Shown piece by piece: positions 4,904 through 5,762 of a DNA stretch of 5,762 bases. The notes under the pieces were generated by a model. It saw only the letters and a program-made list of their open reading frames with translations, did no database searches and was not told where the DNA came from. The first letter of the stretch is position 1. Each line of letters starts with the position of its first letter. Position numbers and translations under genes: made by a program. Source of the DNA: an uncultured Streptococcus sp. (lineage in GTDB: Bacteria; Bacillota; Bacilli; Lactobacillales; Streptococcaceae); contig NZ_CALHWC010000212.1 of NCBI RefSeq assembly GCF_938036805.1, forward strand, positions 1-5,762, written 5' to 3'.

Positions 4904-5479
4904 TTACTTTTCTTCAGAAAGATATTCAAAACTTAATTGTGGCCATTTAGCCTGCCAGTTTTTCTTGCGAATTCTTTGCATATAAAGCTTCTTCCGCTCC
5001 ACATCCGCCAAAAAATGTGGTGTCGGCCGCACCTGAAATGCTCGAATATCTGCCAAGCCATAGGGAGCAAAAAGCTCTAACTTATCATTTTCCAGCAATC
5101 GAAGACCGATAGCTGTGCAGCACTCAGGATACTTGCTCATGGCATCTTTCGAGCTAGTATAGGGCTGGGTGTTGGGACTATGACTATGCATATAGACTTG
5201 ATTTTTCAGCTCCCAAGAATAAGCGGGAAAAGCTTTTCTCAGCTCCATCTCCAGCTGCAAAGTTTTCTCATAAGACACAGTTGGATCAAAGAATACGACA
5301 TCTACATCCGTTTCAGCATCAAAGCCCGACTTACCAGACAAGATATTCCAGATAAAATTTCTGACACTGCCCGCAGCCAGCCAAGAATCTTTCAATTCTA
5401 GACTGCGGATCATCTCCAAAATCGCTCGGATATCCTGATCCTGACTCAGCCTCTCTAAAATCTCTTGATCGGTCATCAT
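4904..5479 (-). CDS. Nucleotidyltransferase family protein (DUF925 / NTP_transf_6 type), substrate unknown
   Basis: A 191-aa soluble protein. Its N-terminal half has the nucleotidyltransferase fold signature: AAGSVRNFIWN with Gly37-Ser38, then ETDVDVVFFD with metal-binding Asp58 and Asp60. Further conserved-looking blocks are CTAIGLRL (121-128) and FAPYGLADI (137-145), and the C-terminus is basic and tryptophan-rich (KKNWQAKWPQL). This fits the small family formerly called DUF925, for which no reaction is known to me. The metal-binding motif is intact, so it is probably active as a transferase. It begins in a 4-bp ATGA overlap with the ruvB stop; AAGGA directly precedes the first ATG, so the second Met (5476) may be the real start. 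It is coupled to ruvB, which hints at a nucleic-acid or nucleotide task but does not prove it. A terminator follows it. Confidence 0.85.
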   Translation of the reverse strand: MMTDQEILERLSQDQDIRAILEMIRSLELKDSWLAAGSVRNFIWNILSGKSGFDAETDVDVVFFDPTVSYEKTLQLEMELRKAFPAYSWELKNQVYMHSHSPNTQPYTSSKDAMSKYPECCTAIGLRLLENDKLELFAPYGLADIRAFQVRPTPHFLADVERKKLYMQRIRKKNWQAKWPQLSFEYLSEEK

Positions 5480-5762
5480 TCCTTCATATACTCATATCCT
5501 AGATGCTCATAGGCTTTGCGAGTCGCCACGCGCCCAGTCCGAGTCCGCATGACAAAGCCTTTCTGAATCAGGTAAGGCTCATACATGTCCTCCACTGTTC
5601 CACGTTCCTCGGCAATATTGACCGAGAGGGTGCCCAGCCCCACTGGACCACCACCATAAACTTCAATCATGGTTCGTAGGATTTTCTGATCCACATAGTC
5701 CAGCCCTTCCTGGTCCACATCCAGCATGGAGAGAGCCTGGTCGGTTATCTTATCATCAATCA
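5476..5762 (-). CDS. ruvB: Holliday junction branch-migration helicase RuvB (partial, C-terminal 94 residues)
   Basis: RuvB is the AAA+ hexameric motor that, with RuvA, drives Holliday-junction branch migration before RuvC resolves it. The window holds the last 94 codons of a protein usually about 330-335 aa; the Walker motifs and arginine finger lie beyond the edge. What remains is the end of the small AAA+ subdomain (ALSMLDVDQEGLDYVD) and the winged-helix DNA-binding domain, with the family hallmarks GGGPVGLGTLS, EPYLIQKGF and RTRTGRVAT. No frameshift is seen, and the C-terminus is at the usual place. The stop overlaps the start of the nucleotidyltransferase gene by 4 bp, so the two are translated together. 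Confidence 0.97.
   Translation of the reverse strand, partial: IDDKITDQALSMLDVDQEGLDYVDQKILRTMIEVYGGGPVGLGTLSVNIAEERGTVEDMYEPYLIQKGFVMRTRTGRVATRKAYEHLGYEYMKE

Noticed and set aside
5041..5050. CGAATA as a competence sigma-X (com-box) promoter
   Set aside because: It is on the plus strand inside the nucleotidyltransferase gene, lacks the full TACGAATA motif and has no gene downstream in that direction.

Overview
The window looks like the chromosome of a low-GC Gram-positive coccus, most probably a Streptococcus. The reasons are a long streptococcal-type AdhE, a streptococcal-type OatA acyltransferase, strong AAGGA/GGAGG ribosome sites, CcpA (cre) and Rex-type operators, and the gene order ruvB / nucleotidyltransferase / low-molecular-weight tyrosine phosphatase / MORN protein / acyltransferase / adhE. 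From memory, parts of this order occur in streptococcal genomes. I cannot name the species. All six genes lie on the minus strand, so transcription runs from high to low coordinates. I see no mobile element, CRISPR array, tRNA or rRNA.

Right part (5762 to 4904): the C-terminal 94 codons of ruvB (Holliday-junction helicase) enter from the edge. An ATGA overlap joins them to a small nucleotidyltransferase-fold protein of unknown substrate. A 161-bp gap (4743-4903) follows. It holds a compact hairpin plus T-tract terminator and then, immediately after it, an extended -10 promoter for the next operon.

Middle (4742 to 2099): a three-gene operon with a 3-bp gap and a short overlap. It encodes a low-molecular-weight protein tyrosine phosphatase, a membrane-anchored MORN-repeat protein, and a two-domain OatA-type peptidoglycan O-acetyltransferase. 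The promoter sits so close to the phosphatase ATG that the mRNA is predicted to be leaderless. The grouping suggests a cell-envelope or signalling role, but that is inference. A perfect 13-bp inverted repeat (15 bp with flanking pairs) closes the operon and overlaps the oatA stop codon.

Left part (2064 to 1): a regulatory region of about 240 bp, then the first 606 codons of adhE, the bifunctional acetaldehyde-CoA/alcohol dehydrogenase of mixed-acid fermentation. The promoter is well formed (TTTACA, 17 bp, TATAAT). A near-consensus cre overlaps the -35, and a near-perfect Rex operator covers the expected transcription start. A second cre and a weaker Rex-like site lie further upstream. The leader RNA can form a perfect 10-bp hairpin just before the ribosome site. 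This fits control of ethanol production by sugar supply (CcpA) and NADH/NAD+ ratio (Rex).

Nothing here is a clearly new system. The items most worth a second look are the leaderless phosphatase operon with its exported MORN protein and the layered adhE control region.
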